From the NCBI GenBank assembly GCA_031286245.1, contig JAITUO010000080.1, positions 1-5,209 of the forward strand: a stretch of 5,209 nt of DNA, in the 5' to 3' direction. Under the pieces are notes generated by a model that worked only from the letters and a program-made list of their open reading frames with translations, was not told the DNA's origin and searched no databases. The number at the start of each line of letters is the position of its first letter. Positions within the stretch are counted from its first letter, which is position 1. The position numbers and the translations under genes are program-made. This DNA comes from Coriobacteriales bacterium (GTDB lineage Bacteria > Actinomycetota > Coriobacteriia > Coriobacteriales > UBA8131). This document shows positions 1 to 5,160 of this stretch, piece by piece.

Positions 1-65
1 AATCCTTCGCGGTCATTTGTCTTGAAGTTGTTGAACAGCTTTTTTAATAAGTCTGCCCGTGCCAT
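1..65 (-). CDS. 5' end of an unidentified protein gene, cut by the left window edge
   Basis: The minus strand has an ATG at 65-63 preceded, six bases upstream, by AGGAGGAG, close to an ideal ribosome binding site. The frame stays open for 21 codons to the window edge and begins MARADLLKKLFNNFKTNDRE, an amphipathic, basic start. I cannot name the product. From memory, a MARADL-type opening followed by a short helical stretch occurs in some bacterial AAA-family ATPases, but 21 residues do not decide this. The gene lies in the same direction as the HTH remnant and the blaI/blaR1-type operon upstream. A TATATT at roughly 113-118 on the minus strand could be a -10 box, but no convincing -35 goes with it. 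Existence of a gene start here is fairly sure because of the ribosome binding site; the function is a guess. Confidence 0.7.
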   Translation of the reverse strand, partial: MARADLLKKLFNNFKTNDREG

Positions 66-71
66 ATGGCT

Positions 72-79
72 CTCCTCCT
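72..79 (-). promoter_or_regulatory. Shine-Dalgarno site (AGGAGGAG) of the left-edge gene
   Basis: Eight purines on the minus strand read AGGAGGAG, six bases before the ATG at 65. It fixes the start of the left-edge gene, which would otherwise be too short to recognise, and shows that a competing open frame crossing this point (13-210 minus) is out of phase with the real start. Confidence 0.8.
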
Positions 80-134
80 GCATTCGCAGTATTGGTAAAA
101 CACTTGCATGCAAATATACATCGTGTTGAAGTAG

Positions 135-311
135 CTAACTGTCTGCACCGTTCGCTGTATCGGGAACTAACTCCATAATATCGCAAAAATCGCATTCTAT
201 GGCAGAACATACTCTTACCAGAACATCGACATTTACGTTTTCGCTTTTTGACAATTTGGTTAATGTAGCCACACTAACATAAATCGTCAAGAATATGACA
301 AATTTGAAAAA
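135..311 (-). pseudogene. C-terminal remnant of a small Cro/C1-type (YozG-like) HTH regulator
   Basis: A minus-strand frame opens after a TAG at 314-312 and ends at the TAG at 137-135. From about position 278 it reads like the second half of the short (about 70-residue) Xre/YozG-like DNA-binding proteins: SVATLTKLSKSENV, then VDVLVRVCSAIECDFCDIME and a short polar tail. In that family, known from memory, the S-x-x-T-L-x-K-L stretch is the recognition helix and the C-D-x-x-D-I-M-E ending is characteristic. Here the residues before it (FFKFVIFLTIYV) do not look like the family's first helices. The frame has no ATG, and possible starts (TTG at 290, GTG at 272) have no ribosome binding site. I found no N-terminal piece in the other two minus frames just upstream. 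I read it as a 5'-truncated pseudogene. An expressed fragment starting at TTG is possible but unlikely. Confidence 0.6.
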
Positions 312-341
312 CTACATTGACAAAAGCGGTCTTGCACAAAG

Positions 342-408
342 AAGTTATGTTCTGCCCTGATCAGCCACCCTAGTAGTGGCTGGCTTTTTGTTCGGCAGAA
401 CATAACTT
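342..408. repeat. 67-bp nested palindrome with perfect 15-bp outer arms
   Basis: AAGTTATGTTCTGCC at 342-356 and its exact reverse complement GGCAGAACATAACTT at 394-408 enclose a second inverted repeat, CAGCCAC (362-368) and GTGGCTG (376-382). As single strand it would fold into a long interrupted hairpin. The 10-base core GGCAGAACAT occurs again at 201-210 inside the HTH remnant, and its last eight bases, CAGAACAT, also at 219-226. I see no target-site duplication beside the arms. It could be a small palindromic repeat or MITE-type element, the scar of an insertion sequence, or a terminator structure. It overlaps the 3' third of the small minus-strand frame at 345-518. Confidence 0.75.
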
Positions 409-518
409 GTTAATCCTTTTTTTATACGACTTGTGTACCACATGGTTAAGAACCACGCTAATAATAGCGACATAGATGTGATTATTGGTATTAAACATAA
501 GCAAATAGTATTAACCAC
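345..518 (-). CDS. possible small single-pass membrane protein, third gene of the blaI-blaR1-type operon
   Basis: A frame of 57 codons runs from a GTG at 518 to a TAA at 347-345. The predicted protein has one strongly hydrophobic stretch at residues 4-28 (including LIPIITSMSLLLAWFLTMW), then a basic segment SRIKK and a polar tail. This suggests one membrane helix with the C-terminus inside by the positive-inside rule. The start is only 16 bases past the blaR1-type stop, and GGGGGTGAG lies 8 bases before it, so translation from the same mRNA is plausible. Two cautions apply. An overlapping ATG at 520 uses the same ribosome binding site but hits a stop after nine codons. The last 20 or so codons run through the 342-408 palindrome, so the tail may be acquired. 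I do not recognise a family. It could be a decayed or frameshifted gene. Confidence 0.45.
   Translation of the reverse strand: MVNTICLCLIPIITSMSLLLAWFLTMWYTSRIKKGLTSYVLPNKKPATTRVADQGRT
362..389 (+). terminator. Terminator-like hairpin with T5 run, plus direction
   Basis: The 7-bp stem CAGCCAC/GTGGCTG with a 7-nt loop is followed after GC by TTTTT, then GTT. This is the layout of an intrinsic terminator for plus-strand transcription. No plus-strand gene precedes it in the window, so it has no obvious client. In the minus direction the A-run comes before the stem, so it would not act as a normal terminator for the operon to the right. It may be only part of the surrounding palindromic repeat. 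Confidence 0.4.
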
Positions 519-526
519 ATCCTAAG

Positions 527-535
527 CTCACCCCC
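527..535 (-). promoter_or_regulatory. Shine-Dalgarno site (GGGGGTGAG) touching the blaR1-type stop codon
   Basis: GGGGGTGAG on the minus strand shares its first G with the TAG that ends the M56 gene. It sits 6 bases before an ATG (520, nine-codon frame) and 8 bases before a GTG (518, 57-codon frame). A site this strong at this place suggests ribosomes re-initiate after the M56 gene; which start they use cannot be told from sequence. Confidence 0.6.
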
Positions 536-2166
536 TACTGCACAATCATCTCTCCTACGACAGTCACACCATCTACCGCGTATACCGGAATGCTGACCCA
601 CTTGGCTCGACTAGCTACCCCATATGCTGCTTGGGCAAAATCAGGTGAGCGGTAGCCAACAGGAAACAACTCCATGACTAAGACTTGCTGCTGCTCTGAT
701 AGCCTGTTCCAGGAATGATTAAGTGCCAGCTCAAATCTGATCTCCCGAAGCACAGAGTCAACCTTCTGATAGTCAGGTTCCTGACCAGTCGTACGGGTAT
801 AGTAATTGCAGAATGCTTGCAAAGATTGCTGGTAGTACTCTTCCATGAACTGCGCAGCTTCAGTAGGATTACTGGCTGCACGTGAGGAGCGAATAAAATC
901 CTCTCGGGTGATATAGCCATCTTTGCCATTTGAAGCCTGGACAGCGATTAGATCCGGTAGGTTGCCATTCAATCCCCCTGCATCTGCAAAGGTTCCGTAA
1001 GTCTGGCCTCTGTCATTGGTTTTAAAACCAGAAGCACCAGCTGTCGCTATGGTATCAGTCGTTGCTGAAGTATCAGCCATATTGTCAGTATCGTCCGACT
1101 GCGGATCTACAGCGTCAGGCTCCACCACAGTATTAAACGAAGTAATAGCACTAGCCACCAGATCAATTGCCTCAGTATCGACTGCTGGACCAACCGCCGC
1201 CAAATCGACACTCCCAAAGCTAATATCCGAGTTCGAAGCAAACCCCAGACCCAGCACCACTGCCAAAGTAGCAGCGATAGCGACGATCACTTGCGAAACA
1301 TTTTTCGTCCGTAACACATGAATCACCCTTTCCTGCACACTGCCCTCACTAAAAGCCAGGGCACTACCAGTAACAGTCTGCTTTCCTACTGCCATCGACA
1401 AAAGGCAAGCCGAGTATTCCTTTTTACTACCAGAACCGATTTCTCTCAAAACCATCTCATCACAAGACATTTCCATGTCTGTGCTCATCAGCCGAAACGC
1501 CAGCCAGACCAGCGGATTAAACCAATGCAGACACAACACTACGTGAGCAAAACTCTTGACAATATGATCACGCCGCCTCAGATGGGTCTGTTCATGCAAT
1601 ACCACATACTCGCGTTCCTGCTCAGTCAATCCTGCAGGTATGTAAATTCTTGGGGAGAAGACCCCGAGGATGAATAGAGACCTGATCTTCTCCACTTGAT
1701 AGAGAATGCCTTCAACCTGCTGAGCATTCTGGAGCTTTTTTAGAAGCAGAAAGTAAGAAACAACGCTATGTATCAGCAAGGATATAACAACCGCAAGCCA
1801 GATGATCGCCAGCAGCGTCGTGCCTGTCAACAAGGGGCTGGAGCTTGCTGTATTGACTGCTTGCAGTGTGTCATTTTGTAGTAAGCCAGTGTTTGCGATA
1901 TCACCAGTCGTTGGGGCTTGTCGGTTGAGATAGAGATCAGATTGCCTGGCGATGTCGACAGGAATAGCTTGAGCAGAAAAAGGTATCAGGCTGAATATAC
2001 TGTCAAAGGTGAATGGACAGACCAGACGAAATGCAGCCACGATCCAGAGACAATAAGAGATGCTTTTGGGCAGTCTCTTCAAAGGCAGGCGAGCCAGGCA
2101 AATCACCAGGATGACAAACGAACCGGTTAAACTCATGTTCACCACTGTGAGTAAAAGCTTATCCAT
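535..2166 (-). CDS. BlaR1/MecR1-type sensor: M56 membrane zinc metalloprotease with non-PBP sensor tail
   Basis: The protein is 543 residues from the ATG at 2166, chosen because it has GGTGAG just upstream and overlaps the repressor stop as ATGGATAA. Earlier in-frame starts (up to 2193) lie inside the repressor gene. Membrane segments are near residues 5-27, 36-52, 113-142, 213-225 and 291-310. The cytosolic protease has HEQTH at 191-195, the NPLVW motif at 217-221, and E232 with C235-D236-E237, matching the M56 zinc site HExxH...ExxCDE. Family role: a transmembrane sensor whose signal activates the protease and leads to repressor loss. After residue 310 comes an acidic, Thr-rich linker (about 350-380) and an extracellular module with GQTYG (387-391), PDLIAVQ (404-410) and GYITREDF (417-424), ending in IPVYAVDG and VVGEMIV. 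No SxN or KTG pair of a penicillin-binding domain is seen. A beta-lactam role is therefore doubtful, and no symbol is given. Confidence 0.92.
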   Translation of the reverse strand: MDKLLLTVVNMSLTGSFVILVICLARLPLKRLPKSISYCLWIVAAFRLVCPFTFDSIFSLIPFSAQAIPVDIARQSDLYLNRQAPTTGDIANTGLLQNDTLQAVNTASSSPLLTGTTLLAIIWLAVVISLLIHSVVSYFLLLKKLQNAQQVEGILYQVEKIRSLFILGVFSPRIYIPAGLTEQEREYVVLHEQTHLRRRDHIVKSFAHVVLCLHWFNPLVWLAFRLMSTDMEMSCDEMVLREIGSGSKKEYSACLLSMAVGKQTVTGSALAFSEGSVQERVIHVLRTKNVSQVIVAIAATLAVVLGLGFASNSDISFGSVDLAAVGPAVDTEAIDLVASAITSFNTVVEPDAVDPQSDDTDNMADTSATTDTIATAGASGFKTNDRGQTYGTFADAGGLNGNLPDLIAVQASNGKDGYITREDFIRSSRAASNPTEAAQFMEEYYQQSLQAFCNYYTRTTGQEPDYQKVDSVLREIRFELALNHSWNRLSEQQQVLVMELFPVGYRSPDFAQAAYGVASRAKWVSIPVYAVDGVTVVGEMIVQ

Positions 2167-2533
2167 GCTGCTCACCATCATCAAACTCATCAATCAAACG
2201 CCGCAACTCTGCAGCTTGCTCTTTAGTCAGCTTTCCTCCATCGATAAATGCAGTTACGAATCGGGGCAATGAACCTCCAAATGAGTTCTCGACAAACTGG
2301 CTACTCTGACCTGCCAGGAATTCATCGTGTGTAAGCAAAGCGCTAACCATGGCGCTGTCATTTGCAGCTATACCCTTTTCGCAGAGTTTTTTGAGGATCG
2401 TATAGGTTGTAGTTCTTTTCCAACCCAGATTGTCGGCGGCCAGACTGACCAGCTTTGCTGATGGAAGCGGAGCGTTTGACCAGATGATCTCTGCGAGACT
2501 CGACTCAGCTTTTGTGAGCCTGTAATCAACCAT
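2159..2533 (-). CDS. BlaI/MecI-family winged-helix repressor
   Basis: The protein is 124 residues, the usual size for the family (BlaI is about 126). I chose the ATG at 2533 because GAGAGGGG lies seven bases upstream; a TTG at 2557 in the same frame has no such site. Residues 4-60 form the winged helix, with recognition helix RTTTYTILKKLCEKG at 40-54. The C-terminal half (about 80-118) carries the dimerisation helices, including NSFGGSLPRFVTAFID and LTKEQAAELRRLIDE. At the spot aligned by eye with the staphylococcal BlaI cleavage bond Asn-Phe, this protein has Ala95-Phe96. Its stop overlaps the sensor start by eight bases (ATGGATAA), so the two are probably translationally coupled. Two palindromes at its own promoter suggest it represses this operon. 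The family assignment is secure; the inducing signal is unknown. Confidence 0.93.
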   Translation of the reverse strand: MVDYRLTKAESSLAEIIWSNAPLPSAKLVSLAADNLGWKRTTTYTILKKLCEKGIAANDSAMVSALLTHDEFLAGQSSQFVENSFGGSLPRFVTAFIDGGKLTKEQAAELRRLIDEFDDGEQHG

Positions 2534-2540
2534 CAAAAAT

Positions 2541-2548
2541 CCCCTCTC
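2541..2548 (-). promoter_or_regulatory. Shine-Dalgarno site deciding the BlaI-type start
   Basis: GAGAGGGG on the minus strand lies seven bases before the ATG at 2533. It selects that codon over the TTG at 2557, which lies upstream of the site and would add eight residues (LNSERGFL) not typical of the family. Confidence 0.75.
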
Positions 2549-2560
2549 TGAGTTCAAGAT

Positions 2561-2620
2561 GCCTTTGTTTCTATTTGTTTCTAACTGTTTAAAACTGTTT
2601 CTAACTGTTTCTAACTGCCG
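2561..2620 (-). repeat. Tandem 10-bp direct repeats (AAACAGTTAG) in the blaI-type leader
   Basis: Six consecutive 10-base units sit in register. Read on the minus strand from 2620 they are CGGCAGTTAG, AAACAGTTAG, AAACAGTTTT, AAACAGTTAG, AAACAAATAG and AAACAAAGGC. The middle units are exact or nearly so and the edges are degenerate. They lie between the predicted start of transcription and the ribosome binding site. The period is close to one DNA helical turn. CAGTTA cores resemble, from memory, half-sites of LytTR-type response regulators (AgrA/ComE). They could also be a simple expanded repeat that varies the leader length. Confidence 0.8.
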
Positions 2621-2647
2621 GCTGTGATAGCCACATTTGCACAGCCG
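2619..2647 (-). other. Stem-loop in the blaI-type mRNA leader
   Basis: CGGCTGTG and CACAGCCG (8-bp perfect arms) flank a 13-nt loop. On the minus-strand transcript the hairpin follows a GGGTTTTTT stretch and is not followed by a T-run, so it does not look like an intrinsic terminator in either direction. It lies between the downstream palindrome (2658-2680) and the decamer array. A role in leader stability or in pairing with other leader parts is speculative. Confidence 0.5.
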
Positions 2648-2657
2648 AAAAAACCCA

Positions 2658-2680
2658 GTTGTCTATGTTTCTTAGACAAC
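2658..2680. promoter_or_regulatory. Palindromic operator candidate O2, just downstream of the predicted start site
   Basis: GTTGTCTA and TAGACAAC are perfect 8-bp arms around TGTTTCT. Seventeen of 19 central positions match the other copy at 2691-2709 (core GTCTATGT, then CTTAGACAA). Its centre is 30 bp, about three helical turns, from the other copy, so two dimers could bind on the same DNA face. BlaI/MecI repressors are known to bind paired dyads in this way, although their best-known dyads carry TACA/TGTA halves rather than GTCTA/TAGAC. Confidence 0.65.
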
Positions 2681-2689
2681 CTGACAAGC

Positions 2690-2718
2690 AGTCTATGTCA
2701 CTTAGACAATGGTGTCAA
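2690..2718 (-). promoter_or_regulatory. Promoter of the blaI-blaR1-type operon
   Basis: Minus strand: TTGACA (-35, 2718-2713), a 17-bp spacer, then TAGACT (-10, 2695-2690). The -35 is a perfect sigma-A match and the -10 matches four of six. Transcription would start near 2683, giving a leader of about 150 nt before the ATG at 2533. A palindrome lies wholly between and over these boxes, as expected for a self-repressing operon. Confidence 0.65.
2691..2709. promoter_or_regulatory. Palindromic operator candidate O1, inside the operon promoter
   Basis: GTCTA (2691-2695) and TAGAC (2703-2707) flank TGTCACT, and the right side extends to CAA like the second copy. The site covers most of the -10 box and fills the spacer, so a bound repressor would block RNA polymerase. 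A lone half-site, TTAGAC, follows at 2729-2734 without a clear partner. Confidence 0.65.
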
Positions 2719-2795
2719 GCGAGGTTTATTAGACTTCAGAGCTTCTCGTTGCTAAATAGTAGCGTAGCCATCGAATAACGCAGAAACAATACACA

Positions 2796-2804
2796 TGTAA
2801 TAAT
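2796..2804 (+). promoter_or_regulatory. Possible extended -10 promoter for the AraC-type gene
   Basis: TG, one base, then AATAAT (five of six to TATAAT) lies about 54 bases before the GTG start, in the plus direction. No good -35 is present, which extended -10 promoters can tolerate. This is the best candidate I see between the blaI-type promoter and the AraC-type gene, but it is weak evidence. Confidence 0.3.
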
Positions 2805-2843
2805 GCTACAAGTCTGACAATGTCTCATTTATTTACTACTCAT

Positions 2844-2849
2844 GAGGAG
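2844..2849 (+). promoter_or_regulatory. Shine-Dalgarno site fixing a GTG start
   Basis: GAGGAG sits eight bases before the GTG at 2858. There is no in-frame ATG near the start of the conserved HTH region, so this site supports a GTG initiation codon for the AraC-type regulator. Confidence 0.75.
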
Positions 2850-2857
2850 CGCCAGCG

Positions 2858-3769
2858 GTGCAAACCATCGATCACATCGACGCAGTACAGCGGATGCAGG
2901 ACTATATTGAGTCAAACCTCAGTAGTCCAATAACGCTGTATGACTTGTCAAGGAGTGCAGGTTACTCACCATTTCATTGTGCGCGGATCTTCAAGGAAAC
3001 AACTGGAAAAGCCCCTTTTGAATATATCCGCGCTCTTCGACTTAGCCATGCAGCGTTGCAACTACGGGATGAGAAGAAAAAAGTCCTCGACGTCGCTTTA
3101 GATTTCGTTTTCGATTCGCATGAAGGTTTTACCAGGGCGTTCTCGAAAGAGTTTGGTATTACGCCGTACAAATACAAGAAAGCACCATTACCGATCTACC
3201 TGTTCATGCCCTATTCAGCCCGTGATCGTTATCTTTATTATCTGAGAGAAGGAGCCAGTGTGGAGAAGAACGCGGTAAACAATACTGTTTTTGTCCAAGT
3301 GATCGAAAGGCCTGAAAGAAAGCTGATTCTCAAGCGCGGTATCAATGCTAAAGATTATTTCGAATACTGTGAGGAAGTCGGCTGTGATATCTGGGGATTG
3401 TTGTGTAGTATCAAAGAAGCTATGTATGAGCCGGTCGGTATGTGGCTGCCGGATGCGTTTCGTCCGCCAGGTACGTCTTTGTACGCTCAAGGCGTCGAAG
3501 TGCCAATTGACTATTCCGGAGTTGTGCCGGAAGGTTTTGACATCATTACACTCCCGACTTGTAAAATGATGGTTTTCCAAGGTCCGCCCTACGAGGATGA
3601 ACACTTCGATGCAGCGATCAGAGATCTGAGCGAAACCATCAAGCTTTACAATCCTGAGTTGTATGGCTTTCGATGGGCGGAAGATGATGCTCCGAGGTTA
3701 CAATTGGAGCCCCAAGGCTATCGAGGATACATCGAAGCGCGACCAGTGCGACAGATTAGCACGCAATAA
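2858..3769 (+). CDS. AraC-family transcriptional regulator with C-terminal GyrI-like ligand-binding domain
   Basis: The protein is 303 residues from a GTG start. The DNA-binding domain is N-terminal (about 8-107). The first helix-turn-helix (27-46) has LYDLSRSAGYSPFHCARIFK, and the second (77-104) has VALDFVFDSHEGFTRAFSKE then FGITPYKYK, the typical AraC signature. Residues about 143-297 look like a GyrI/effector-binding domain: a beta-strand opening VFVQVIERPERKLILKRG, a middle WGLLCSIKEA, and a closing YIEARPV. This order, HTH first and GyrI-like domain last, is that of Rob and of many Firmicutes multidrug-type regulators, which bind small hydrophobic ligands; the ligand here is unknown. 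The gene is divergent from the blaI-type operon across a 324-bp gap, and a peptidase gene follows 86 bp later on the same strand, a possible target or co-transcribed partner. Confidence 0.92.
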   Translation: MQTIDHIDAVQRMQDYIESNLSSPITLYDLSRSAGYSPFHCARIFKETTGKAPFEYIRALRLSHAALQLRDEKKKVLDVALDFVFDSHEGFTRAFSKEFGITPYKYKKAPLPIYLFMPYSARDRYLYYLREGASVEKNAVNNTVFVQVIERPERKLILKRGINAKDYFEYCEEVGCDIWGLLCSIKEAMYEPVGMWLPDAFRPPGTSLYAQGVEVPIDYSGVVPEGFDIITLPTCKMMVFQGPPYEDEHFDAAIRDLSETIKLYNPELYGFRWAEDDAPRLQLEPQGYRGYIEARPVRQISTQ

Positions 3770-3855
3770 AGCGCAAGCAAAGTCAAGAACCGAAACAGTA
3801 GTCTTTCTATGATGGGATCAATCGATCAACCTTTTCAGGAAAGAGAGGTCACATC

Positions 3856-5010
3856 ATGAAAAATCACACAGCTTTGCTACAAAAGCACATGACTATGCTC
3901 TGCGAAATCATTGGAGCGAGACCTACCGGCTCAGTTGAAAACAAAGCCGCTACTGACTACGTCATTGAAATCCTCAATACCCTTGGATTTAATACACACA
4001 GGCAGGAGTTTGACTGCATCGATTGGCGCAATTCCGGGGCGACACTCACAATTGATGGCCAAGACACACCAATACAGCCTGCGGAGTATTCGCTGCCCTG
4101 CGAAATCGAAGCCGAATTCGTCTGCATCGATACACTGGAGGCATTGCGCAAAGCAGACGTATCAAAAAAGATTGCTGTTTTGTATGGCGAGCTATGCAAA
4201 GAGCCTCTGATGCCGAAAGGTTTTGTGTTCTACAACCCCGATGAACACAAGCAGATAATAGCCTTGTTGGAAGAGAAGTCCCCTACAGCCATCATCACAG
4301 TCAGCGCAACCGATGAACACATTATCCAAGATGGAGACTTTACGATTCCCTGCGCTGTTGTACAGCAGGACTCATTGGATGTTTTCATACAAAACGTGGG
4401 GAGAAGAGCGCGGCTGTCGATCAAAACAGAACGGATCCCGACCCAGGCATCTAACGTTATTGCTACCTACGGTTCGACAGATAACACGGTTTGTTTTACT
4501 GCGCATATCGACACCAAGCCTACGACGCCTGGTGCTCTGGACAATGCTTCGGGTGTCTCAGTTCTACTCGCTTTGGCAGAAGCTGTTACCAGCAAAGAGT
4601 ACCCTTATAGAATCGAAATTGCCTTGCTGAATGGCGAGGATTACTACTCGACTCCCGGAGAGGTAGTATTCATGAATGAGCTTACACCAAGATACTCTCT
4701 AGCCGTCAATGTTGACGGGGTTGGGTTGAAAAACAATACTACTTCTGTTTCGTTTTATGATTGCCCAAGCAGTCTTGAGGAACGTATACTAGAATCAGCT
4801 AGTCACTTCGGCATCGAGCGGATTGACCCATGGCCGATGGGTGACCATATGATATTCGCTTCCTTTGGCATCCCAACCATAGCTTTGACTGCCAGTAGCA
4901 TATTCACACTAATTGGGAACACTATTCACACTCCTGATGATGACATGAAGAACATCGATATTGACATACTCGACCAAGTAGTGCAGTTTCTTTTGGATTG
5001 CATTCATTAG
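3856..5010 (+). CDS. M28-family zinc aminopeptidase-like protein
   Basis: The protein is 384 residues, starting at an ATG with AGAGAGG seven bases upstream. Metal-site residues read in the M28 order: H217 with D219 (AHIDTK), D229 (GALDNASG), E261 as general base, D262, D287 (VNVDG) and H358 (NTIHTPDD). MGDHMIFASFGIP (328-340) is the usual late motif. The fifth position is Asp after the catalytic Glu, where many members have Glu-Glu; Asp can still bind zinc. Residues about 85-185 form a PA-like insert before the catalytic domain. There is no signal peptide or membrane segment, so it is probably cytosolic and cleaves peptides or an amide-bearing small molecule. It follows the AraC-type gene by 86 bp. 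A TATGAT at 3808-3813 could be its own -10 box, but no good -35 is seen. The exact substrate cannot be told. Confidence 0.92.
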   Translation: MKNHTALLQKHMTMLCEIIGARPTGSVENKAATDYVIEILNTLGFNTHRQEFDCIDWRNSGATLTIDGQDTPIQPAEYSLPCEIEAEFVCIDTLEALRKADVSKKIAVLYGELCKEPLMPKGFVFYNPDEHKQIIALLEEKSPTAIITVSATDEHIIQDGDFTIPCAVVQQDSLDVFIQNVGRRARLSIKTERIPTQASNVIATYGSTDNTVCFTAHIDTKPTTPGALDNASGVSVLLALAEAVTSKEYPYRIEIALLNGEDYYSTPGEVVFMNELTPRYSLAVNVDGVGLKNNTTSVSFYDCPSSLEERILESASHFGIERIDPWPMGDHMIFASFGIPTIALTASSIFTLIGNTIHTPDDDMKNIDIDILDQVVQFLLDCIH

Positions 5011-5160
5011 GTAGCTGGTTATCAAAGCCATTTGGGTCACGTCCACTGTATTCTCTAGCTTATACTCATTCGGTGTTACTACCATCCCATAACCCTCCCC
5101 ACTAGGTAAGCTGGTATTGGGTCGGGGCACGTAAACCGCCATTTCAACACCAGATGTCGA

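Noticed and set aside
13..210. 65-codon minus-strand frame overlapping the HTH remnant
   Set aside because: It is the out-of-phase reading of the HTH remnant, is Cys/Arg-rich without family features, and crosses the strong Shine-Dalgarno site and ATG of the left-edge gene in another frame.
262..290. TTGACG-17-TACATT on the minus strand as a promoter for the left-edge gene
   Set aside because: The spacing is right but the -10 matches only four of six and it lies inside the HTH remnant's conserved codons; chance is the simpler explanation.
1016..1677. Plus-strand frames of 101 and 119 codons opposite the M56 gene
   Set aside because: They are antisense shadows of a clearly recognisable coding frame (HEXXH, NPLVW, ExxCDE motifs) and have no ribosome binding sites of note.
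535..2193. Longer M56 start at 2193 (adds MMSLMMVSS)
   Set aside because: The extra residues come from reading the end of the repressor gene in another frame. The ATG at 2166 has a ribosome binding site and begins MDKLLLTV, as expected for the family.
2561..2620. CRISPR array
   Set aside because: Units are only 10 bp, directly abutting, with no spacers.
3215..3604. 129-codon minus-strand frame inside the AraC-type gene
   Set aside because: It is antisense to a well-supported AraC/GyrI protein and shows no domain features.
4909..5142. 77-codon minus-strand frame (begins MAVYVPRPNTSLPSGEGYG) at the end of the peptidase gene
   Set aside because: It has no good ribosome binding site, overlaps the peptidase C-terminus antisense by about 100 bp, and I recognise no family. 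The part beyond the peptidase reads like possible protein but is too short to support.
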